From: Desulfovibrio sp.
GTDB lineage: Bacteria > Desulfobacterota > Desulfovibrionia > Desulfovibrionales > Desulfovibrionaceae
NCBI GenBank assembly: GCA_031275955.1
Contig: JAISNZ010000190.1
Location: 1-21,284 of the forward strand
Reading direction: 5' to 3'
Length of the DNA stretch: 21,284 bases
The notes beneath the pieces are model-generated. The model did not search any database. It was not told where the DNA came from and was given only the letters and a program-made list of their open reading frames with translations. Shown here piece by piece: positions 1 through 7,078 of the stretch; the first letter of the stretch is position 1, and each line of letters begins with the position of its first letter. The translations under genes were made by a program, and so were the position numbers.

Positions 1-37
1 GGGGAGAATTGCGGTTGGGTACTGATTCAATGTACAT
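1..37 (-). CDS. IS1634-family transposase, N-terminal 12 codons only (runs off left edge)
   Basis: Reading leftward from an ATG at 37, the sequence encodes MYIESVPNRNSP before leaving the window. The PNRNSP(P) signature directly after a short hydrophobic start is what I recognise as the N-terminus of IS1634-type (DDE, IS4-superfamily) transposases, which cut and paste their own element. Only 12 codons are visible, so catalytic residues cannot be checked. No Shine-Dalgarno sequence precedes the ATG, but a strong sigma70-like promoter sits immediately upstream. The surrounding 150 bases are very A/T-rich (14 of 60 bases are G or C at 61-120), unlike the high-GC chromosome and consistent with an insertion-sequence end. 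The family call rests on a short but distinctive motif. Confidence 0.7.
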   Translation of the reverse strand, partial: MYIESVPNRNSP

Positions 38-43
38 GGCTAG

Positions 44-71
44 ATAATATCATATCGAAAAGATAAGTCAA
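44..71 (-). promoter_or_regulatory. sigma70-like promoter of the IS transposase
   Basis: On the minus strand TTGACT (66-71) and TATTAT (44-49) are separated by 16 bases, close to the sigma70 consensus. The expected transcription start, about 7 bases past the -10 box, falls at or next to the A of the transposase ATG at 37. The transcript may therefore be leaderless, which fits the absence of a ribosome binding site. Confidence 0.6.
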
Positions 72-240
72 GAAATAAAATTATATTTTACATGGGTACA
101 TTTTGGCATAAAACTACATATCCCTATATTATCCGATGGTTATAGAAAAAGGCTCTGGAAGTTCAGCTTAATAAAGCAAAGCAATTCAATGAGATGAGAA
201 TGATTTCCCAAGGCACGCCTCTCAGCTTCTTCAATTCCAC
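72..240. other. A/T-rich non-coding stretch, probable IS terminus and flank
   Basis: No convincing gene is seen. The stretch is strongly A/T-rich to about 190 and then shifts toward chromosomal composition. The outer end of the IS1634-like element should lie here, but I cannot identify its terminal inverted repeat because the other end of the element is outside the window. Confidence 0.4.
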
Positions 241-251
241 AGTGAACGGCG

Positions 252-268
252 AAGAGCCAAAAGCTCTT
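252..268. repeat. short perfect hairpin, part of an intergenic repeat
   Basis: AAGAGC (252-257) and GCTCTT (263-268) form a perfect 6-bp stem around a CAAAA loop. On the minus strand it lies directly after a segment containing GCGTGAGCGG (near 277-290), a string that also occurs at 21187-21196 near the right edge. I take this as the edge of an extragenic palindromic repeat. Confidence 0.45.
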
Positions 269-368
269 ACGCGAAGCGCGCCCGCTCACGCGCGAGGGCG
301 TGGATTGTGGTCTCGTCGCCGAAGGGATAATCCTCGTACGCCCCGGCGAAGGTCAGGCAGTATGGCAT
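267..368 (-). pseudogene. YjbR/MmcQ-family (DUF, CyaY-like fold) N-terminal fragment, truncated
   Basis: A 33-codon frame starts with ATG at 368, only 7 bases after the stop of the ADP-ribosylglycohydrolase gene. It encodes YCLTFAGAYEDYPFGDETT, which matches the conserved N-terminal block of YjbR/MmcQ proteins (YCL..PGAYEDYPF). Family members are usually about 110-120 residues and carry a DNA-binding CyaY-like fold of uncertain role. Here the frame leaves the family after about 23 residues and ends as LARERARFA plus TAA. Those last codons are written by the palindromic repeat at about 252-295. The usual first residues before YCL are also missing, although the reading frame stays open upstream (IRKKR). 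No Shine-Dalgarno sequence is visible. It is probably the remnant of a gene cut by repeat or IS-linked rearrangement. The family call is from motif memory only. Confidence 0.55.
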
Positions 369-375
369 CCGTTTT

Positions 376-2262
376 TTACGAATAGTAATCGTCCTCTTCG
401 TCATCCTCGTCCACGATTTTACCCGGAAGTGCGAGCCTTGGACCGGTATTGATTCTATCGACCGTTCTGCGGAGGATCTGCTTTGTCTTTTCGAGCGGGT
501 ACGGGGTATCGTCCCAACGGCAGAATTCCACAGTTTTCACCATAGCCGCCCGTTCGTAATGATGATCGCCAACAGGCACAATTACGCTGTCTCCAACGGC
601 AATCCGCAGGTCGGCAGTGCGGTAGTGATAAATTTTGCCGCCCCCGGAAAATTCCACGCCGCAGTACTTCACCTCGCCTGCCCGCATGGCGTTCATAAAA
701 CCGCTCAAGCCCACGATTTCGCCGAACATGAAAAGGCCAAGAAAACCCCTGAGGATCGAGATCACTTTTTTCCAAGGCTCTTCAGGTATATGAACGCGGT
801 CGTAAATTCCGCGCCGTTGTACTTTTGTTTCGTCGGAGTAGAAGGCGACAAGGGTATAGCTGTAGTTGCCGCAGGGCGATTTTTCGTCCGTTTCAAGCCA
901 GCCTTCAGTGGCTAAAGCCTTTCCCGCTTCCTCGAATATCTGTTCGATGCCGTCCGCGGGAAAAGCGTCGCTGAACGCATAGTGGTGGGTAATATCGCCG
1001 AAGGAGTCAAGATGTTCCCGGATAAGCAGTTCCTTGGCCGTGATTTCAAGGCTTGTTTTGCGCGTGTCACGCTCCATATCTATTGTAAGCGCGATAACGT
1101 CAGCAGTTTCCTGTTCCGCTTCACGCTCGTCGTCAATCCCTTTCAGCCGGACAAGCCATTTCTCCAGTATCCCCTCACAGGCAAATGCCTCAAGAATACC
1201 CCCGCTGAAGTGATCTGCTCGCAGAATGCCCATCATGAGTGCAAAAACGGCGAGTTCGTCGAGTTTGCCTACATCGGCGTTTCGTAATGATGCCTCTTGC
1301 CATTTAAGCCCGTTCCGCTTAAGTATGTCGGCATATTTCTCCAAACCGTACCCGTTGTTACTCTTCGAGAAAACATGGAATTCCGCGGCAAAGCTGTACA
1401 CCGTGTCAGGATCGTTCAGTTTGCCTATATATTTTGTTATGACCTTCAGCTTTTGCGGCCGATAGACGGTTTTGACGCACTTCTTCCACGCCGCGTAAAT
1501 CCCGCGCAGTTCGGCATCCAAAAACTTCATTGCAGCTTTTTCAGCCGATTGATGAATGCCGTAATACGCCTCGGCGATACTGCCCGTTATGGCGGCAAGC
1601 GTGTCGCTGTCACCGCCGATGCTGATGGCGTTGCGGACAGCGTCCTCAAAGGTTATGGATTCGAGGAAGGCAACTATCGCCTGAGGCACGGTCTCCTGGC
1701 AGGTTTCATTAAACAGGTATGTTTCGCGAATGTCGTCAAGGGTGAAGCCAAGGGGATAGTAATCTTTTTCGATACGCTCTCGGATTTCCTTTTTTGTCGC
1801 GCCTGTTTTCGCCATATAAACCGCAACGGACACGGATTCCGCGCCTTTCAGCCCTTCGGGATGATTGTGCGTGACCTCTGTCACGATTCTGGAGAGAAAT
1901 TTCGCTTCATCTTCGGTTTTGGCGATGAAGCCGCAGGGCGAAACCCGCATGGCGGCCCCGTTGCCGAAGCTGTTATAGGGGCACTGGTCGTCGCTGAACA
2001 GCCAGCGCCTGAACATGCCGCCGAAACCGCAGTCGGGATATTTGCGGCCGATTTCCCGCATATACTTGACAGCATTGTGACCAAGCCGCGAGTCGCCAAA
2101 CCGGCTGCCGGCGCATTCCATAATCGCCTTGGCGACGGCGAGCGTCATAATGCTGTCGTCAGTAACGAAGCAATCCTCAGTAAAAAAGGCGAAGTCCTTA
2201 CTGCGATGATTTTTGAATTCAAAACGTGAGCCGGCGATGTCGCCGATAATTGCTCCGAGCAT
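376..2262 (-). CDS. ADP-ribosylglycohydrolase with C-terminal DUF6508-like and unknown domains
   Basis: The 628-residue protein has an N-terminal ADP-ribosylglycohydrolase domain (about 1-260), an enzyme class that removes ADP-ribose from modified proteins, nucleic acids or small metabolites. Metal-site motifs are intact: GDIAG (7-11), TDDS (34-37) and GGDSDT (216-221). Residues about 268-395 resemble DUF6508 (ILRADHFSGG and then a helix ending LEKWLVRLKGI). The last 200 residues are unassigned and include VGDSVIVPVG and a very acidic tail (DEDDEEDDYY). The start is set at the ATG at 2262 because GAGG lies 7 bases upstream; a TTG two codons earlier would put that site only 1 base away. Composition (30 of 60 bases G+C at 1501-1560) is lower than in the neighbours, suggesting transfer, perhaps from gut Firmicutes, where such fusions occur as far as I recall. 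Substrate unknown. Confidence 0.8.
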   Translation of the reverse strand: MLGAIIGDIAGSRFEFKNHRSKDFAFFTEDCFVTDDSIMTLAVAKAIMECAGSRFGDSRLGHNAVKYMREIGRKYPDCGFGGMFRRWLFSDDQCPYNSFGNGAAMRVSPCGFIAKTEDEAKFLSRIVTEVTHNHPEGLKGAESVSVAVYMAKTGATKKEIRERIEKDYYPLGFTLDDIRETYLFNETCQETVPQAIVAFLESITFEDAVRNAISIGGDSDTLAAITGSIAEAYYGIHQSAEKAAMKFLDAELRGIYAAWKKCVKTVYRPQKLKVITKYIGKLNDPDTVYSFAAEFHVFSKSNNGYGLEKYADILKRNGLKWQEASLRNADVGKLDELAVFALMMGILRADHFSGGILEAFACEGILEKWLVRLKGIDDEREAEQETADVIALTIDMERDTRKTSLEITAKELLIREHLDSFGDITHHYAFSDAFPADGIEQIFEEAGKALATEGWLETDEKSPCGNYSYTLVAFYSDETKVQRRGIYDRVHIPEEPWKKVISILRGFLGLFMFGEIVGLSGFMNAMRAGEVKYCGVEFSGGGKIYHYRTADLRIAVGDSVIVPVGDHHYERAAMVKTVEFCRWDDTPYPLEKTKQILRRTVDRINTGPRLALPGKIVDEDDEEDDYYS

Positions 2263-2323
2263 GGGCAAACCTCATTTGGTTCATCATTTTCCAAATAATG
2301 CATATCTGCTCAATCCGCAAGTT

Positions 2324-2329
2324 ATTATA
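2324..2329 (-). promoter_or_regulatory. possible -10 box for the ADP-ribosylglycohydrolase gene
   Basis: A perfect TATAAT on the minus strand lies 61 bases upstream of the ATG at 2262, within an A/T-rich gap between two genes. No good -35 hexamer is found at 16-18 bases, so an activator or an extended element would be needed. Confidence 0.35.
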
Positions 2330-2397
2330 GGCTGCCTCTCCTGTTCTATGCTCCAGTTAGTATTTGCGGAGGGGAAAGGGGAGCAAGCCCCAACGCA

Positions 2398-5300
2398 TCA
2401 GCCCTGCCTCGCCGTCCGGGCGGCGGCGATCTCCCGGAGCGTCCGGTAGAGCGTGTCCACGTCAATGGGTTTGCTCAGGTGGCCTTTCATGCCCAGGGCG
2501 AGGCAATTTTCCCTTTCCTCGGCAAAGGCGTGGGCCGTCATGGCGATAATCGGGATGTCCCGGTATTCCGGCCGGCCCAGGATGATTCTGGTGGCCTCGT
2601 AGCCGTCCATCACCGGCATTTGCAGGTCCATGAGCACCAGATCAAAGGGCGGATCGCCGCTGGTCCGGAGAGCCTCCTCAAGCCGTTCCAGGGCTTCCTG
2701 GCCGTTTTGGGCCGTGCTGACCGCCATATCCACGGCACCCAGCAGTTCCTCGGCAATCAGGATATTGATCTCGTTGTCTTCCACCAGAAGGACGCGCATG
2801 CCGCGCAGCGCGGCGTTCTCGTCCTCTCCCGCGGCGGCGGCCTCCCCTTCCTGGAAGGCATGCGGGCCGGGGGATTCCCCGGCAAGGGGAAAGACGCAGG
2901 AAAAGCTGAAGGTGGAGCCCTGGCCCTCTTCGCTGGAGACGGCGAGTTCCCCCCCCATCAACTCCACCATCTGCCGGGTGATGGTCAGGCCAAGGCCCGT
3001 GCCGCCGTATTTGCGGGTGACGGAGTTGTCCGCCTGGGTAAAGGCGGCGAAAACCCGGCTCATCTGCTCCTGGCTCATGCCGATGCCCGTGTCCTCCACC
3101 GTGAAGTCCAGGGCCGCCTCGTGGCGGGTGCGCCGGGATACGGCGGCGCGGACGGATATTTTTCCCTTTTGGGTAAACTTGAAGGCGTTGCCGACCAGAT
3201 TGGTGAAGATCTGGTGCAGGCGCAGGGGGTCTCCCAAAAGAGGGGAGGGGAGGGCGGGGTCCAGCTCGAAGAGGAGGGGAATGGAGGATTGGGCGCTCTG
3301 TTCCTGGAAGAGAAGGGCGATATCGTCAAGTACCCTGCGCAGATCAAAGGGGATGCGCTCCAGGGTCATCTTGCCGGCCTCGACCTTGGAAAAATCGAGG
3401 ATGTCGTTGATGATGCCCAGCAGGGTCGACGCGGCGCGGCGCATTTTTTCCGTGTATTCCCGCTGCCTGTCGTCCAGGGAGGAGTTGAGCAGCAGATGGG
3501 TCAGTCCGAGGACGGCGTTCAGAGGGGTCCTGATTTCGTGGCTCATGTTGGCCAGAAAGGCGGTTTTGGCCTTGTGCGCCGCCATGGAGGCCGATACCGC
3601 GTCCTTCAGGTCAAGAAGCGTCTTCACGCGGGCCATCAGCTCGTCCTTGTCAAACGGCTTCTGGATATAATCGTTGGCTCCGGACTGGAATCCCAGGATT
3701 ATGTCCTGGACCTGATTTTTGGCCGTCAGCATCAGGATGGGCAGCTCGAAGAGGGAATATTGCTCCCGCAAAAGCCGGCAGACCTCATATCCGGACATTC
3801 TGGGCATCATGACGTCCAGCAGGATGAGATCGAATTTTTCCCCGCCCTCGATCAGGCTCAGGGCCTCCTGGCCGTTATAGGCCTTGACCACGGAATAGTT
3901 GCGGATGGAGAGGAGGTTTTTCAAGACCTGGATGTTGACGGGTTCATCGTCCACAACAAGGATGGTATGCAGCCCCTCCCCTCTTTCCGCGTCCTGATCA
4001 AAGACCCTCTCTTCCCCGGGCGCGGCAAAGTCCTCCATGTCGATCATCTGGTTCCGGTTTGCGGCCAGGGCGGGGGTTTCCATCCCGGCGTCCGCTCTCG
4101 GCAGGGTAAAGGTAAAGGTGGATCCTTTCCCCGGCTCGGAGCGCACCCGGATTGTCCCGCCGTGCAATTCAACGAGTTTTCGGGTGATGGACAAACCCAG
4201 TCCGGTTCCGCCGTATTCTCTCGCCGTGGAGCCGTCAACCTGCTCAAAGGCTTCAAAGATGCTCTCGAACTTGTCTTCCGGGATTCCGATGCCCGTATCC
4301 GAGACCGAAACCGCGATCTGGTCCCGGACAACGCTTGCGGATACGCTGATTCTGCCTTTTTCGGTAAACTTGATGGCATTGCCGATGAGATTGTACAGGA
4401 TCTGCTGAATTCTGTTCTCATCCGCGTTGATCAGGGGCAGGGCGCCGTCAAGCTCATTGACCAGGGTCAGATCTTTTCCTTTGATCAATGGCTTGGACAA
4501 AATCAGCATTGCGTCGACAATGGGTTTGAGATCGATTTTTTTGATCTGTAAAACGATTTCCTGATCCTTCAACTTTGTAAAATCCAGGATATCGTTGATC
4601 ATATTGGAAAGGCGCTTGCCGCTGTTGGAAACAATGGCCAGATTGTATTTCTGCTCATCGCTGAGCGGGCCGGTCGCGCCATCGATCATGGACTCGACGA
4701 TGCCGATAATGCCATTGATGGGAGTCCTCAACTCATGGGACGTATTGGCCAGAAATTCATCCTTTAATTCATGTAATCGTTCCAGATTTCTGTTATTTTC
4801 TTCAAGAGTCTTTGCGTAATCCTGCATTTCGTTGATCAGGTTATTTATTTTTTCAACCATAAACTTGAAAGCTCGTGACAAAGATCCTATTTCGTCATTA
4901 CTTTGAATCAATGGAATATCTGTATTAAAATTGCCGTCACCAAGAACTTTTGCTGTATTTGACAAGGCGAGTATCGGTTTGGTAATATTTTGGGCAATGA
5001 CATAGAGGATAAGCGCAATGACGCATATCGCGATTATGGAGGCAATAATGACGTAATCCCGGATGCTTCGGGCATTGTCCAGAATTTTCGCCATGGGAAT
5101 GCTTACCGCGACTGACCATGGTTTCGTAACGCTGCTGAATTGAACCGGCATATAGACGGTATAAAAATCCTCATTGCTCGCGATGTACATTTTTCCGTTC
5201 TTGATGGCTTCCCCGGCTTCCAGCGCGCGCCGTTCCCGGGCGGGATCCGCGGCAAGTATTGCCCAGGCCAGGCCGGGAGTCAGCAGGGACAGGTCCATTT

Positions 5301-6243
5301 CCCGCGGGTCGGCGTTTGCCGCATACTTCTTCAACTGGAGGACAAAACGCTCAAGATTGTCCTGCCGGGCGGTCTGCTGCGGATCCGACGGATCCGCAGC
5401 AGGATTTTCCGCCAGATAGGCTTCCGCGCGGCGGATGGATTCAGGCGTCCTGACGCGGTCGGAGGTCAGCATTTCATAGGCGGAGATTTCCGCCAGTTCT
5501 TTCCCCAAATGGGATTTGTCGGGATGGGCCACGACAGCGCCGGCGTTGGAAAAGATTTCCGTATAGCCTTCCTGTCCGTGGGGATTTACCTTGGAAACCA
5601 TCTCCTGCAGTTTATCAAGGACAAAGTCGGAAGAAATGATGCCGATAAAGGCGTCCTTGTGCAGAATGGGAAAGATCATGCTGGCCAGCATGACGGGATT
5701 GCCCTGAACCTCATAGGGATAGGGATCGGTGATATATTCCGCCTTTGTCTCTTTGGGAACAATGTACCAGTCCGCGATGTCGATATCGTATAAAGGTTCG
5801 ACAGCGATATTCCCGCCGAGCTTGTTCCAATACGGGGCATACCTTCCCGTGTCGTCATAGGCCGGCTTCATCCCGGCGAATTCCCTGTCCTTCCCGTCCA
5901 GGGCGTCAGGATCATAGGCGATGCAGAAAGCGGTGATATATTCCTTTTTCGCCAGGGTATTTCTCAGGATGTCATTCATCATGGTTCTGTCTGTCAGGCC
6001 ATGCTCCTTCAAGGTTTCAAATACCGTTGAAAGCGTTTCCGATGTTACCCGCACGCCCTGCAATTCCGCCCTGATTTCATTTTTGTATTTGTCGGCCGTC
6101 TCCTGGGCCAGGTTGAAAGCGTCTTTCTTCGTCATTTCATAGGTCCTGCTGGAGACGATCATGGTCAGGATCAGGAAGCAGACGATAATGACGGCCGAAA
6201 CCAGAAAGAAAATCTTTGTCTGTAAGCGCAAGTTCTTAAGCAT
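2398..6243 (-). CDS. hybrid sensor histidine kinase, HK-REC-HK-REC, with dCache-type sensor
   Basis: The 1281-residue inner-membrane protein has these parts in order: membrane helix (about 11-31); extracytoplasmic double-Cache-like sensor (about 35-390) with an insertion at about 262-342; second membrane helix (397-418); HAMP (419-472); short coiled coil; HisKA with His503 in SHELRTP; ATPase with N-box NLIGNAIKF and G-boxes DTGIG and GGTGLGLS; receiver 1 with Asp810 and Lys862; a second HisKA with His902; a second ATPase (NLVGNAFKF, DTGIG, GGTGLGLT); and receiver 2 with Asp1206 and Lys1258. All phosphoacceptor residues are present and no HPt domain follows. It should sense a small ligand and start a phosphorelay; output partners are not in the window. 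A weak GGTG precedes the ATG. G+C falls to 20 of 60 bases at 4801-4920 but is 45 of 60 at 5221-5280, so the gene looks mosaic. Confidence 0.93.
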   Translation of the reverse strand: MLKNLRLQTKIFFLVSAVIIVCFLILTMIVSSRTYEMTKKDAFNLAQETADKYKNEIRAELQGVRVTSETLSTVFETLKEHGLTDRTMMNDILRNTLAKKEYITAFCIAYDPDALDGKDREFAGMKPAYDDTGRYAPYWNKLGGNIAVEPLYDIDIADWYIVPKETKAEYITDPYPYEVQGNPVMLASMIFPILHKDAFIGIISSDFVLDKLQEMVSKVNPHGQEGYTEIFSNAGAVVAHPDKSHLGKELAEISAYEMLTSDRVRTPESIRRAEAYLAENPAADPSDPQQTARQDNLERFVLQLKKYAANADPREMDLSLLTPGLAWAILAADPARERRALEAGEAIKNGKMYIASNEDFYTVYMPVQFSSVTKPWSVAVSIPMAKILDNARSIRDYVIIASIIAICVIALILYVIAQNITKPILALSNTAKVLGDGNFNTDIPLIQSNDEIGSLSRAFKFMVEKINNLINEMQDYAKTLEENNRNLERLHELKDEFLANTSHELRTPINGIIGIVESMIDGATGPLSDEQKYNLAIVSNSGKRLSNMINDILDFTKLKDQEIVLQIKKIDLKPIVDAMLILSKPLIKGKDLTLVNELDGALPLINADENRIQQILYNLIGNAIKFTEKGRISVSASVVRDQIAVSVSDTGIGIPEDKFESIFEAFEQVDGSTAREYGGTGLGLSITRKLVELHGGTIRVRSEPGKGSTFTFTLPRADAGMETPALAANRNQMIDMEDFAAPGEERVFDQDAERGEGLHTILVVDDEPVNIQVLKNLLSIRNYSVVKAYNGQEALSLIEGGEKFDLILLDVMMPRMSGYEVCRLLREQYSLFELPILMLTAKNQVQDIILGFQSGANDYIQKPFDKDELMARVKTLLDLKDAVSASMAAHKAKTAFLANMSHEIRTPLNAVLGLTHLLLNSSLDDRQREYTEKMRRAASTLLGIINDILDFSKVEAGKMTLERIPFDLRRVLDDIALLFQEQSAQSSIPLLFELDPALPSPLLGDPLRLHQIFTNLVGNAFKFTQKGKISVRAAVSRRTRHEAALDFTVEDTGIGMSQEQMSRVFAAFTQADNSVTRKYGGTGLGLTITRQMVELMGGELAVSSEEGQGSTFSFSCVFPLAGESPGPHAFQEGEAAAAGEDENAALRGMRVLLVEDNEINILIAEELLGAVDMAVSTAQNGQEALERLEEALRTSGDPPFDLVLMDLQMPVMDGYEATRIILGRPEYRDIPIIAMTAHAFAEERENCLALGMKGHLSKPIDVDTLYRTLREIAAARTARQG
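5374..5402. repeat. perfect 13-bp-arm palindrome inside the kinase gene
   Basis: Arms CTGCTGCGGATCC (5374-5386) and GGATCCGCAGCAG (5390-5402) are exact reverse complements around GAC. The palindrome lies in frame and encodes roughly residues 281-290 of the kinase (ADPSDPQQ region), inside the insertion of the sensor domain. Confidence 0.85.
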
Positions 6244-6410
6244 AGGGCACCCGATTCGATTGCTGTTTGTCAGGAATAAAAATGCGCTGCCGCTGTTACC
6301 GCGGGAAAGGGGCGGTTGAGCATGGCCGAGGCCATAATCTTTCCCAGTACGCCAGGATGGGGAAAAAAGTCAAAGAACAATTTCGCCTTTCGCCGCGATA
6401 TCCTGCCGTG

Positions 6411-6462
6411 GATTCTCTTTCCCGATCACACCGGGGGATAACTTTGATCGGGAGAGAGAATC
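6411..6462. repeat. 18-bp inverted repeat at the end of the dedA operon, possible terminator
   Basis: The arms 6411-6428 and 6445-6462 pair over 18 positions with a single G-T wobble (GATTCTCT..CCCGATCA against its complement), around a 16-base loop. The right arm overlaps the stop codon of the adjacent DedA gene. There is no T-run on either side, so it may be a factor-dependent terminator, an mRNA-stabilising hairpin or an extragenic repeat. The rest of the gap (6244-6410) has no gene that I can support. Confidence 0.6.
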
Positions 6463-7057
6463 AGGGGGTGCTCCCTCCGGAAGCGCGGGCGGCCCGCCGG
6501 CGCAGGTACAGGCGCAGGCCGCAGCCGGCCGCCAGAAGCAGGAGGAGCAGGGGAAGCTCGTAGCGGGCCAGAGTGCCGAGGAAGACGCTCAGGGCTCTGG
6601 CGAGATAATAGCCGCCCCAACTGAACAGAGTGGCCCAGACAACGGCTCCCAGAAGGTTCAGGCAGACAAAACGGCGGGCGGACAGTCCGCTCATGCCCAG
6701 AAAGACAGGGGCGATATTGCGCAGGCCGTAGAAAAAGCGGAAGACCAGGGCGAAGAGGGTCAGGCGCAGGGGCCGGGCCTTCATCCTGTCGGCAAAGGCG
6801 GTAACCTTGGCCTCCAGACGGGGAAAACGCGCCAAAAGGCGTTTCCCCCGCAGCCGGGCAAGAAAAAAAATCCCCTGATCGCTGAGAACGCTGCCGAGAA
6901 CGGCGCAGAAAATGATGCCGGGCACCGACAGATACCCCTGATGCGCCAGAAAGCCCGCCGCCAGGACGATGGTTTCCCCCTCCAGCATGGTTCCCAGCAG
7001 CACCGCCAGATAGCCGTACTGCATAACCAGTTGTCCCATCGCCGTATGCTCCAGCAT
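6461..7057 (-). CDS. DedA-family membrane protein (second of tandem pair)
   Basis: The 198-residue protein carries DedA/SNARE-associated signatures: LEGETIVLAAGFLAHQG near residue 25, a re-entrant region around LSDQGIFF, the conserved FFYGLRNIAPVFLGMSG and a terminal hydrophobic helix followed by an arginine-rich tail. DedA proteins sit in the inner membrane. Characterised members flip undecaprenyl phosphate or phospholipids and support proton-motive-force and envelope homeostasis; the substrate here is not known. The start ATG at 7057 has GGGGGAG about 9 bases upstream. It lies 21 bases after the stop of a second DedA gene and is the last gene of a probable plsY-thrC-dedA-dedA operon. It is shorter than its partner, which has an added N-terminal helix. 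The usual proline of the DedA FxPGxR motif is Tyr here. Confidence 0.88.
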   Translation of the reverse strand: MLEHTAMGQLVMQYGYLAVLLGTMLEGETIVLAAGFLAHQGYLSVPGIIFCAVLGSVLSDQGIFFLARLRGKRLLARFPRLEAKVTAFADRMKARPLRLTLFALVFRFFYGLRNIAPVFLGMSGLSARRFVCLNLLGAVVWATLFSWGGYYLARALSVFLGTLARYELPLLLLLLAAGCGLRLYLRRRAARASGGSTP

Positions 7058-7078
7058 CCCGCGCGCTCCCCCGTTCCT

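Noticed and set aside
194..385. 63-codon plus-strand frame at the left edge
   Set aside because: It is the complement of the YjbR fragment and the repeat; arginine-rich and without a ribosome binding site.
2350..2397. GGGG/CCCC fold-back after the kinase stop as a terminator
   Set aside because: The stem would be only four base pairs with no T-run.
2479..4551. 690-codon plus-strand open frame opposite the hybrid kinase
   Set aside because: It is antisense to intact kinase domains, is rich in Gly/Gln without a recognisable motif, and arises from the codon bias of the real gene.
6320..6345. sigma54-like GG-N10-GC pattern upstream of the kinase (minus strand)
   Set aside because: The flanking consensus positions match poorly, and such patterns are common by chance in high-GC DNA.
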